This document shows, one piece after another, positions 30,306-37,303 of a stretch of 37,303 nt of DNA. Position 1 is the stretch's first letter, and every line of letters begins with the position of its first letter. The stretch lies in IMG/VR virus record IMGVR_UViG_3300010885_017373, positions 1 through 37,303 of that record; one strand, 5' to 3'. The notes under the pieces were generated by a model. It saw nothing but the letters and a program-made list of their open reading frames with translations. It had not been told where the DNA came from and made no database searches. This DNA comes from a virus. The translations under genes and the position numbers were made by a program.

Positions 30306-30824
30306 ATGGCTAATACAAAATCAGTCGGCGTTGCGTTTAGCGACCCAGAACTAGTGGCTGGCACGACGATCACGGGCGCTGTTATTGACTCTACGTCAAG
30401 GATTGCGTCCAATATCGCCAGCGGTTTTTCGGAGATGCAGCAAGGCGCGACTATCGCCACCACCGGCAACAGCGATGTGTACATGATTGTTGACGCGGCT
30501 GGTGTGCTTACCGGCGCTCGTTTTTCGGGTACTGATGCGTTGGCTGCGAGTGACACCAACTACATCACGTTCTCGATTACCAACTTGGGTACTGGCGGCG
30601 CTGGTTCAGCCGCTATGTTGGCGGCTACTGATGCCAATACGACCAAAACTACTGGTGGAACCGCGCTGACGGCGAACGCCGCTCGCTCGTTGACGCTCAA
30701 TGGAACCGCAGCCAATCTGGTTGTGGCCGCTGGTGATCGTCTGCGTATCCGCGCAGCCGCAACTGGTACGCTTGCCGGTACGGTGACGTTCCCGGTTTAC
30801 AACCTAATTTTTAGCGTTGCATAA
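30306..30824 (+). CDS. Beta-rich virion protein of unknown role
   Basis: The 172 residues are Ala/Thr/Gly-rich with few charges (MANTKSVGVAFSDPELVAGT, then NYITFSITNLGTGGAGSAAM, then GDRLRIRAAATGTLAG). The alternating pattern suggests a beta-sandwich such as a head decoration or fibre-base protein. It starts one base after the terL stop. Similar proteins occur between terminase and portal in related phages; the function is unknown. Confidence 0.65.
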   Translation: MANTKSVGVAFSDPELVAGTTITGAVIDSTSRIASNIASGFSEMQQGATIATTGNSDVYMIVDAAGVLTGARFSGTDALAASDTNYITFSITNLGTGGAGSAAMLAATDANTTKTTGGTALTANAARSLTLNGTAANLVVAAGDRLRIRAAATGTLAGTVTFPVYNLIFSVA

Positions 30825-30825
30825 C

Positions 30826-31080
30826 GTGAAGAAAAATGTGTCCTTATCTGTTGGGCGCGGCGAAAAGTTGCCGGTCAGCAAGGGTGCAGGGTTGACTGAG
30901 AAAGGCCGCGAGAAGTACAACGCGGCCACCGGCAGCAACTTGAAAGCGCCAGCGCCCAACCCTAAGACTGAGGCAGACAAGGGCCGCAAGGCGTCATTTT
31001 GCGCCCGCATGGGTGGCGTAGCGGCTAAAGCCGAAAACGCTGAACGCGCCAAAGCGGCGCTCAAACGATGGAAGTGCTGA
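30826..31080 (+). CDS. Small DUF6321-like basic protein
   Basis: GTG at 30826 is chosen; a TTG nine bases earlier overlaps the previous gene. The 84 residues begin MKKNVSLSVGRGEKLPVSKG and contain GLTEKGREKYNAATGSNLKA and SFCARMGGV, ending ALKRWKC. The SFCARM and K-KWKC motifs are those of a family common beside phage portals (DUF6321, from memory). It is strongly basic and may bind DNA or RNA. Function unknown. Confidence 0.78.
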   Translation: MKKNVSLSVGRGEKLPVSKGAGLTEKGREKYNAATGSNLKAPAPNPKTEADKGRKASFCARMGGVAAKAENAERAKAALKRWKC

Positions 31081-31081
31081 C

Positions 31082-31234
31082 ATGAAAAAGCCTGGACTCT
31101 ACGCAAACATCAACGCCAAGCAAGAACGCATCAAGGCTGGCTCCGGCGAGAAGATGCGCCCTGTGGGTGCAAAGGGCGCGCCTACTGCCAAGGACTTCAA
31201 AGACTCGGCTAAGACGGCCAAAAAAGGCAAGTAA
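31082..31234 (+). CDS. Small conserved Lys-rich protein
   Basis: ATG at 31082 begins one base after the previous stop. The 50 residues MKKPGLYANINAKQERIKAG, SGEKMRPVGAKGAPTAKDFK and SAKTAKKGK match a short Lys-rich family very common in environmental phages (K-GLYANI-AK--RI-AGSGEKM). It is usually found beside the previous gene and the portal. No function is known. The stop overlaps the next start (TAATG). Confidence 0.78.
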   Translation: MKKPGLYANINAKQERIKAGSGEKMRPVGAKGAPTAKDFKDSAKTAKKGK

Positions 31235-31650
31235 TGCCAAGTGGCGCAGCGGGCGGGTTTGCCCAAGGGGTGTACGGGATCGGGCTTCGGCCTGATCTGC
31301 ACCCCGGCGAAGATGAGTATTTTCGCAAAAACCCGCACGTTGCGGGTATGGCTGCGGAAGACGACCGCATCATAATGAACCCGTACAGCAAGTTGAAAGA
31401 CGCCGAAAAACAGGCTGTCATGCTCAACGAAGCCGCGCGGGTTCATATGCGTCGGGGCACTATGCAGCCGCCTAGATTTGCGTTGACGCCAGAGCAAGAG
31501 TCTGCTTTTGCCAAATACAGCGACAACCCTGTAGACCGCGCGTCTACGATAGCCGCGCGTATTTTGTCTGGTGATCCATCTGCACTAAAACCGACACCGG
31601 AGCAACAAGACTATGTGCAACAATTACGCAAATTCATGGGTGTTCGGTAA
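31234..31650 (+). CDS. Small protein upstream of the portal, unknown role
   Basis: The 138 residues (MPSGAAGGFAQGVYGIGLRP, then AGMAAEDDRIIMNPYSKLKD, then VMLNEAARVHMRRG) end in a helical TPEQQDYVQQLRKFMG segment. I recall similar proteins between terminase and portal in P22-like environmental phages. No domain is recognised. Six bases separate it from the portal gene. Confidence 0.66.
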   Translation: MPSGAAGGFAQGVYGIGLRPDLHPGEDEYFRKNPHVAGMAAEDDRIIMNPYSKLKDAEKQAVMLNEAARVHMRRGTMQPPRFALTPEQESAFAKYSDNPVDRASTIAARILSGDPSALKPTPEQQDYVQQLRKFMGVR

Positions 31651-31656
31651 ACCATA

Positions 31657-33885
31657 ATGGCATACAACGGCGATGTAAAAGCCGCTGGCGCAGTAGCCAG
31701 CGGAGACGGCAAGAAGGAAACTCTTGACGTAATGCGTAGCCGTTTCACTATGGCTATCTCGGCCTACGGTGAGTCGCGCGAAGATGAGTTGGACGATCTG
31801 CGGTTCCTCGCAGCCAGCCCAGACAATCAATGGCAATGGCCCGCTGACGTTTTGGCAACTCGCGGCTCGGTGCAGGGGCAGACGATCAACGCACGCCCGT
31901 GCCTGACGATCAACAAACTGCCGCAACACGTTAAGCAAGTCACCAACGACCAGCGCCAGAACCGGCCATCGGGCAAGGTCATCCCTGCGGATGACAAGGC
32001 CGACGTTGAGGTCGCCGAAATCTATGAAGGCATCGTGCGGCACATCGAGTACATCTCGGATGCCGACGTAGCCTACGACACCGCCTGCGACAACCAAGTT
32101 ACCTACGGTGAAGGGTACATCCGTCTTGCGACGGAGTATTGCCGCGACGACAGTTTCGACCAAGACATCCGCATCTGCCGGATTCGCAATTCGTTCTCGG
32201 TCTACATGGATCCGACGATTGAAGACCCGTGCGGCGCAGACGCTGAGTGGTGCTTCATCACAGAAGACATGACTCGCGAGGAGTACGAGCGCCAGTTTCC
32301 CGGCGCGCAGCCTGTTTCAACGCTGATGTCTCGCGGAATTGGCGATCAGTCGATGTCGCAATGGATCAGCGAGAACACGGTTCGCATTGCTGAGTACTTC
32401 CACGTTGAGCATAAGAAGCAGACGTTGAACTTGTACCAAGGAAACATCTCTGTTTTTGAGAATTCGCCGGAAGATCGCCAGATGAAGATGATGGGTATGG
32501 CCCCCATCAAGTCTCGGCAGGCCGACCGCAAGGTTATCAAGTGGTGCAAGACCAACGGCTTCGAGATGCTCGAAGAACAAGTGTGGCCTGGCAAGTGTAT
32601 TCCGGTCGTTCGGGTGGTCGGCAACGAATTTGAGGTCGATGGGCGTCTGTATGTGAGCGGATTGGTCAGAAATGCCAAGGACGCACAGCGGATGTACAAC
32701 TATTGGGTGTCCCAAGAGGCAGAAATGCTGGCTTTGGCCCCAAAAGCGCCATTTATCGGCTACGGTGGTCAGTTTGAGGGTTACGAAACTCAATGGAAGA
32801 CCGCAAATACGACAAATTGGCCGTATTTAGAGGTAAATCCCGACGTAACTGACGGCCAAGGCGCTACTTTGCCGCTTCCGCAGCGTGCCCAGCCGCCAAT
32901 GGCATCATCTGGGCTGTTGCAAGCCAAGGCAGGCGCGTCAGACGACATCAAAGCCACTACCGGCCAGTACGATTCAAGCCTCGGAGCCACCAGCAACGAG
33001 CGTTCGGGCAAGGCTATTCTGGCTCGACAGAGTCAAGGCGACACAGGGACGTACCACTTTGTTGACAATCTGGCGCGGGCGATCCGGTACGTCACTCGGC
33101 AAGTTATCGACCTGATCCCCAAGATTTACGACACAGAGCGCATCGCCCGCATCATCGGGGTAGACGGCGAAACGGGGATGGCAAAGATCAACCCGAATCA
33201 GCCAGAACCCGTCAAGAAGATTGTTGATCAGAACGGCATTGTGATCGAGAAAATCTACAATCCCGGCGTCGGAACATACGACGTTTGCGTCACGACCGGC
33301 CCATCGTACATGACCAAGCGTCAGGAGTCGATGGAAGCCATGAGCCAACTGTTGCAGGGCAACCCGCAACTGTGGGCGGTTGCAGGCGACTTGTTCATCA
33401 AGAACATGGATTGGCCAGGCGCACAAGAGATGGCGAAACGCTTTGCCAAGACCATTGATCCAAAACTGTTGTCTGACGCTGATGATGATCCGGCACTTGC
33501 CGCTGCCCAACAGCAGATCGAGGCAATGCAGCAGGAGATGGAGCAGATGAACAACGCTCTTATGAGTGTGCAGGACAGCATGGACGCCAAGACCATCAAG
33601 GTCAAGGAATTCGAGGCGACAGTCAAAGCGTTCGACGCTGAAACGAAACGCTTGTCGGCGGTGCAAGCATCCATGTCGCCAGACCAGATTCAAGACATCG
33701 TGATGGGTACGATCCACGGCATGATTACGTCAGGCGACCTGATTAACGAGATGCCTGGGCAGGACGAAGACATAGCCGCTGAGATGCCAGAAGAAGGCAT
33801 GGAGCAGCAGATGCCTATGGAAGACATGGAGCAGATGCCTATGGAACAAGAAATGCCGCCAGAGCAGATGGAGATGCCGCAATGA
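31657..33885 (+). CDS. Portal protein, P22-like
   Basis: The 742-residue protein matches the P22 portal family: RPCLTINKLPQHVKQVTNDQ, RNRPSGKVIPADDKADVEVA-like block, then SDADVAYDTACDNQVTYGEG and NSFSVYMDPTIEDPCGADAE. P22 portal has about 725 residues, so this is full size. A C-terminal coiled coil (AAAQQQIEAMQQEMEQMNNA) is followed by an acidic Met/Gln/Glu-rich tail in the last 45 residues instead of a clear barrel sequence. It forms the ring through which DNA enters and leaves the head. Confidence 0.93.
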   Translation: MAYNGDVKAAGAVASGDGKKETLDVMRSRFTMAISAYGESREDELDDLRFLAASPDNQWQWPADVLATRGSVQGQTINARPCLTINKLPQHVKQVTNDQRQNRPSGKVIPADDKADVEVAEIYEGIVRHIEYISDADVAYDTACDNQVTYGEGYIRLATEYCRDDSFDQDIRICRIRNSFSVYMDPTIEDPCGADAEWCFITEDMTREEYERQFPGAQPVSTLMSRGIGDQSMSQWISENTVRIAEYFHVEHKKQTLNLYQGNISVFENSPEDRQMKMMGMAPIKSRQADRKVIKWCKTNGFEMLEEQVWPGKCIPVVRVVGNEFEVDGRLYVSGLVRNAKDAQRMYNYWVSQEAEMLALAPKAPFIGYGGQFEGYETQWKTANTTNWPYLEVNPDVTDGQGATLPLPQRAQPPMASSGLLQAKAGASDDIKATTGQYDSSLGATSNERSGKAILARQSQGDTGTYHFVDNLARAIRYVTRQVIDLIPKIYDTERIARIIGVDGETGMAKINPNQPEPVKKIVDQNGIVIEKIYNPGVGTYDVCVTTGPSYMTKRQESMEAMSQLLQGNPQLWAVAGDLFIKNMDWPGAQEMAKRFAKTIDPKLLSDADDDPALAAAQQQIEAMQQEMEQMNNALMSVQDSMDAKTIKVKEFEATVKAFDAETKRLSAVQASMSPDQIQDIVMGTIHGMITSGDLINEMPGQDEDIAAEMPEEGMEQQMPMEDMEQMPMEQEMPPEQMEMPQ

Positions 33886-34244
33886 ACGCCTGTCAGTTCG
33901 TTGGCCTGCTGTTTCTTAGCCGAGATGTAGCGCACAGCGTACACCTCAACACCCGCTCGTTCAGCAAGCATATGGCGCTGAACACGTTCTACGATGAGAT
34001 CATTGACCTAGCCGACTCGTTTGCAGAAGCGTACTCCGGCAGGCACGGCTTGCTTGGGCAGATTTGTGTTCCGGCCAACAAAAAAACCGCGAACATTATA
34101 GATTTTCTGCAAGGCCAACTCGATGAGATAGAAAAAAAGCGGTACGAAGTTTGCGACAAATCAGACACCGCGATCCAGAACATCATCGATGAGATCGTTG
34201 CTTTGTACTTGTCCACCCTGTACAAACTGAGGTTCTTGGCATGA
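33882..34244 (+). CDS. DUF5856-like helical protein
   Basis: The 120 residues contain FLSRDVAHSVHLNTRSFSKH, ALNTFYDEIIDLADSFAEAY and SGRHGLLGQ, with His, Asp and Glu residues spaced as in a four-helix bundle. This is the pattern of DUF5856-type phage proteins, which recall Dps/ferritin-like bundles; metal binding is possible but not shown. It overlaps the portal stop and the next gene's start by four bases each. Confidence 0.78.
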   Translation: MNACQFVGLLFLSRDVAHSVHLNTRSFSKHMALNTFYDEIIDLADSFAEAYSGRHGLLGQICVPANKKTANIIDFLQGQLDEIEKKRYEVCDKSDTAIQNIIDEIVALYLSTLYKLRFLA

Positions 34245-34618
34245 CTATTGCACTCAACACTACGCTGCGGAACAACCGCGCAGATCAGATCACCTCTTTT
34301 ACCGGCACAAGCGCCAAACTGCGGATTTACACCGCAGCCTACGCTACCCAACTAGTTGAGTGCATTTGTAGCGCGTCAGCGTTTGCTCCCGCTGCATCTG
34401 GCGGTATTCTTACGTTGAACGCAATTTCGGCGGGAACTGCTACCGCAGCGGGCACAGCCGCAATTGCACGCATCTACAAGTCGGACGGCACAACGCTGGT
34501 CATTAACGGTTTGACGGTTGGAATTACATCCAGCGACATCAACATCACCAACACAACGATTGGTATCAGCGATGCAATTACCGTCACTTCTGCCACGATC
34601 ACAGAGGGCAATGCGTAA
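34241..34618 (+). CDS. Small virion protein found with fibre genes
   Basis: The 125 residues start MTIALNTTLRNNRADQITSF and include LRIYTAAYATQLVECICSAS and IARIYKSDGTTLVINGLTVG. The (LN)T-LRN-R-DQI... L-IYT pattern occurs beside head-fibre genes in many podophages, and the beta-rich composition fits a virion component. The fibre gene starts directly after its stop codon. Confidence 0.7.
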   Translation: MTIALNTTLRNNRADQITSFTGTSAKLRIYTAAYATQLVECICSASAFAPAASGGILTLNAISAGTATAAGTAAIARIYKSDGTTLVINGLTVGITSSDINITNTTIGISDAITVTSATITEGNA

Positions 34619-36544
34619 ATGGCCCTGTACGCAGACCGTGTAAAGGACAGCACCTCACTTACAGGTACTGGTGCGGTCACGCTGAGTGGTACTGCGTCTG
34701 CTGGTTACCAGACATTTGCCACGGCATTTGGTGCTACCCCGCAGACAGTTGCGTACTGTATTGCCGACCAGACCGGCAGCAACTGGGAAGTCGGCACGGG
34801 TGTGTTCAACGGCACAACCGGCCTGACCCGTGTGACCGTGCTGGCATCGAGCAGCGGCGGTTCGTTGGTCAATTTTACCGGCGGCACGCAGGATGTGTTT
34901 TGTACCGCCCCGGCTGCGTATTTGTTATCTCCCGGCGCGAATACACAAGTTGCGTACAACAACGCAGGGTTGCCAGGGGCAAGCGCCAATTTTACCTACA
35001 CCAGCGGGACTAACACGCTGACTACCGGCAACATCACAGGCTCCGCGCTGTCGATGACGATCCAACCAAAAACGCCAACTTTCTTAGAGGCAGCGGGGAC
35101 GCTTGCGTTTGCGGCAAAAAATGCTGTAATAAGTAACGGTAATGGAGGGTCTGTATCTTTTACTTCCGGTAACGGGGATGGTACAGGAAGTGGTGGAAAC
35201 TTAAATTTTAGTTCTGGGTCTGGAGTAGACGGCGGTGGACTTAGTATTTTGGCGGGCAACGGATCACAAAACGGCGGGGCGTTTACCGCCCGCGCAGGCG
35301 ATGGGTACACCGGAGTTGCTGGCGGTTTCACCCTAACGGCTGGGAACAATGAACGATCAGGCGGCGCTGCTGGGACTATTGCTTTAACGTCTGGTATTGC
35401 CGTTGGAGGCGATGGCGGGGATATTTATCTGTCGTTAGGGTTTGGGGGTATAAATAACGGTAGTCTATTAGTCACTACAGACGTTGGTACTGTATTTGAG
35501 GCAACATTAGACTCTGGCACTTTTGCAAACCGGCTAGGCTTTTATGGGGTAACACCTGTCGATCAGCCCGCACCCACAGCATCTGGCACTCAAAACGTAC
35601 TTGATAGCGTTGTATCCAGCCTCATCAACCTTGGTCTTATCCAATCTGGTGGGTTTTCCAATATCACCTCCGTAGCCCCCGCTGGCGCAGACACTCAAAT
35701 TCAGTACAACAATGCTGGGGCGTTAGACGCAAGTGCAAACTTTACATATAACAGCGCCACTAATACAGTAGCACTTGGCCCCAACACGGGTACGGCAACA
35801 TTTACCACCCGCGCGCCGACTGCAACCACCATAGCCCCAACCACCTTGGTAATTGCTGGACAAAACAGCATTAGAACTACTGGAACAACAGGCGTTGGCG
35901 GCGCGGTTACGATACAGGCGGGAAATGGTCGCCCCACAGGAGCGGGTGCTACTGGTGGTGCAGTCAACATAAATGCTGGCACAGGCGTCGGTACAACATC
36001 CGGTATTGGCGGTGCAATAAACATTACCGCAGGTAATAGCACACTTACAACCTCTTTGGGTGGAGCGTTGACATTACGCTCAGGAAACGGTGCGACTACC
36101 AGTATTTTTGGCGGGAACAATTCTGCTGGAGACGGTGGATCGCTTACATTGCAATCGGGTATTGCTAGTGGTGCTACGGGCAATGGGGGTGCTTTCCAAC
36201 TTTTTGGTGGGCAAGCAATCAATGGGAATGGTGGCAATTTTGAGATGCGCGGTGGGTTAAGTAGTAATGGTACGGGGGGGAGTTGCGTTTTTGTTGCGGG
36301 ATATTCATCCACAGGGCAAGATGGTAGTATTGCTTTTAACCTCCCGTTTAGTAGTAGCCCATTTCCGGGCTCTGTTTTTGTTGTTAACGATGCAACCATT
36401 GCCTTTGAAATAACTTCTAACGCCACTACAGGCGCAACTAAGATGGGTTTTTTTGGTGCAACCCCAGTCGAAAAGCCCGCCGCCGTACCCGTCACCGCAG
36501 CGGGTATTCATGCTGCACTTGTTTCTTTAGGACTTATCACATAA
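34619..36544 (+). CDS. Head or tail fibre with internal tandem duplication and glycine-rich stalks
   Basis: The 641-residue protein opens with a known fibre-base region (LYADRVKDSTSLTGTGAV, then DQTGSNWEVGTGVFNGTTGL). Two like-built modules follow: one starts GANTQVAYNNAG near residue 106 and ends GFYGVTPVDQP near 306, and the second starts GADTQIQYNNAG near 357 and ends GFFGATPVEKP near 609. The G-(F/Y)-(F/Y)-G-TPV--P motif is a trimerising fibre end I recall from phage head fibres. Gly/Asn/Ser-rich repeats (GGAVTIQAGNG, GGALTLRSGNG) lie between. Base composition is more AT-rich than in neighbouring head genes. Confidence 0.82.
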   Translation: MALYADRVKDSTSLTGTGAVTLSGTASAGYQTFATAFGATPQTVAYCIADQTGSNWEVGTGVFNGTTGLTRVTVLASSSGGSLVNFTGGTQDVFCTAPAAYLLSPGANTQVAYNNAGLPGASANFTYTSGTNTLTTGNITGSALSMTIQPKTPTFLEAAGTLAFAAKNAVISNGNGGSVSFTSGNGDGTGSGGNLNFSSGSGVDGGGLSILAGNGSQNGGAFTARAGDGYTGVAGGFTLTAGNNERSGGAAGTIALTSGIAVGGDGGDIYLSLGFGGINNGSLLVTTDVGTVFEATLDSGTFANRLGFYGVTPVDQPAPTASGTQNVLDSVVSSLINLGLIQSGGFSNITSVAPAGADTQIQYNNAGALDASANFTYNSATNTVALGPNTGTATFTTRAPTATTIAPTTLVIAGQNSIRTTGTTGVGGAVTIQAGNGRPTGAGATGGAVNINAGTGVGTTSGIGGAINITAGNSTLTTSLGGALTLRSGNGATTSIFGGNNSAGDGGSLTLQSGIASGATGNGGAFQLFGGQAINGNGGNFEMRGGLSSNGTGGSCVFVAGYSSTGQDGSIAFNLPFSSSPFPGSVFVVNDATIAFEITSNATTGATKMGFFGATPVEKPAAVPVTAAGIHAALVSLGLIT

Positions 36545-37179
36545 TGGCAATCACCAAACAACTTACCAACGCCGCTGGTATCGTCTACGAATACCACCGA
36601 ATCAACTCGGTCATCATTGACGCGCAGGACAATCTGTTCGCAACGGTTACGTCTTACCTCAACAAAGACCGCGCCACCGTCAATGATCGGCCTGTTGACC
36701 GCTTCTCCACCCAGATTCATACCAGCATCACCACGGGTCTAGTTGCCACGGCAGAAACGCTGATTGTTGCCGACCCAGAGTGCAAGTTGTTTGGCGGTGT
36801 TGTAACGCCAGACGTCATCGTGTCTGATCTGGACAAGGCCAAGGCCAAGAAAAAGGCTGAGATCGCCTCTGCTCGCAGCGTTGAGATGTACGCCGACAAG
36901 ACCACCAGCCTAGGCGTGTTTGGCAGCACAGAGTCAGACAACAACAAACTGTCCATCGCCATCCAAGTCACGCAGTTGGCGGCAGCAGCAGGCCAGCCCG
37001 CAGAGTGTGGTTACAAGGATGTACAGGGAGCCTACTCGGTCTACACGTTGGCTCAGTTGGAACAAATTGCTTTGGAGATCGCCGCCCAAGTCATTCCAAC
37101 GTATGAGAAGGAAGCCATCCTGACGGTTTCAATTGAAGCGGCAGCAACGGTTGAAGAACTTGAAATGATCGGGTGGTAA
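36544..37179 (+). CDS. Fibre-associated protein with DUF4376-like C-terminus
   Basis: The 211-residue protein starts MAITKQLTNAAGIVYEYHRI and has a beta-rich N-terminal half. The C-terminal part (KKKAEIASARSVEMYADKTT, then NNKLSIAIQVTQLAAAAG, then LAQLEQIALEIAAQVIPTYE) follows the DUF4376 pattern often found in proteins beside phage fibres. It may assist fibre assembly. Its ATG overlaps the fibre stop by one base. Confidence 0.74.
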   Translation: MAITKQLTNAAGIVYEYHRINSVIIDAQDNLFATVTSYLNKDRATVNDRPVDRFSTQIHTSITTGLVATAETLIVADPECKLFGGVVTPDVIVSDLDKAKAKKKAEIASARSVEMYADKTTSLGVFGSTESDNNKLSIAIQVTQLAAAAGQPAECGYKDVQGAYSVYTLAQLEQIALEIAAQVIPTYEKEAILTVSIEAAATVEELEMIGW

Positions 37180-37303
37180 GTGCTTGGGTTTGCGCCCATC
37201 TCGGCGCTACCAATTTCGGCTATAGTTGTGCCGACTCCTACCCCGCCAATAACTGCGGGCGCTCAGACTCTCATTGTCTTGCGTACATTTACAGATAGAA
37301 AGA
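37180..37303 (+). CDS. Start of a gene cut by the window end
   Basis: GTG directly follows the previous stop and the frame stays open to the last base: MLGFAPISALPISAIVVPTP, then TPPITAGAQTLIVLRTFTD. The LGFAPIS-LPIS start is a pattern I recall from small virion proteins next to fibre genes. Only about 41 residues are present, so no function is assigned. Confidence 0.5.
   Translation, partial: MLGFAPISALPISAIVVPTPTPPITAGAQTLIVLRTFTDRK

Noticed and set aside
32974-33717. 247-residue minus-strand frame in the portal gene
   Set aside because: Opposes the P22-like portal gene and has no motif.
35701-36495. 264-residue minus-strand frame in the fibre gene
   Set aside because: A Pro/Val-rich shadow of the glycine-rich repeats of the fibre.
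1-37303. tRNA or rRNA genes
   Set aside because: No cloverleaf with the TTCGA-type loop in a suitable setting and no rRNA-like stretch were seen by eye; a covariance search could still find one.
1-37303. Integrase, transposase or insertion sequence
   Set aside because: No recombinase motif or terminal inverted repeats with target duplications were found.

Overview
This is most of the genome of a tailed, double-stranded DNA phage of the P22-like short-tailed (podovirus) type. Its closest relatives by gene content are environmental podophages that carry a P22-type head-tail block next to a DNA polymerase A / VapE-like primase-helicase / Cas4-like nuclease / SNF2 helicase / VRR-NUC replication block. 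A lysis lipoprotein and the GC-rich composition point to a Gram-negative, probably proteobacterial host; the exact host cannot be read from the sequence. No integrase, repressor, tRNA gene or CRISPR array was seen. The window opens in the last codons of a gene in the scaffold position and closes inside another structural gene, so it looks like a circularly permuted genome with a piece missing between the two ends. Layout: (1) 1-13327, plus strand: coat protein, head-tail plug proteins (gp4-like, gp10-like), short structural proteins, three ejection-type internal proteins, a small fibre with a self-cleaving S74 chaperone, then lysis genes (TM/coiled-coil protein, lysozyme, holin, small lipoprotein). 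(2) 13164-16763, minus strand: zinc-ribbon protein, several small unknown genes, SNF2-like helicase, C5-methylase-like protein and VRR-NUC nuclease. (3) 16774-23264, plus strand, from a divergent promoter: a small protein, Cas4-like nuclease, SSB-like protein, winged-helix protein, DNA polymerase I and a primase-SF3 helicase. Together, (2) and (3) make the replication/recombination machinery. (4) 23247-27808, minus strand: fifteen very small, tightly overlapping genes ending at a clear terminator, an accessory (probably early, host-takeover or anti-defence) cluster of unknown function. (5) 27821-28413: a non-coding hub with four copies of a 19-base repeat and nested inverted repeats, the best origin/regulatory candidate. 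(6) 28414-37303, plus strand: small and large terminase, small structural genes, portal, a DUF5856-like protein, a duplicated head-fibre protein, and further fibre-associated genes running off the end. Most notable points: the gp10-like tail gene has been split by about 1.3 kb of AT-richer DNA coding for two lectin-like domains, with its original C-terminus now a separate, translationally coupled gene; four CTGTACAG-type palindromes spaced about 21 bp apart lie inside the DNA polymerase gene; the 28 kb hub has nested dyads flanked by 19-mers; and a lysis lipoprotein gene and a zinc-ribbon gene overlap on opposite strands.
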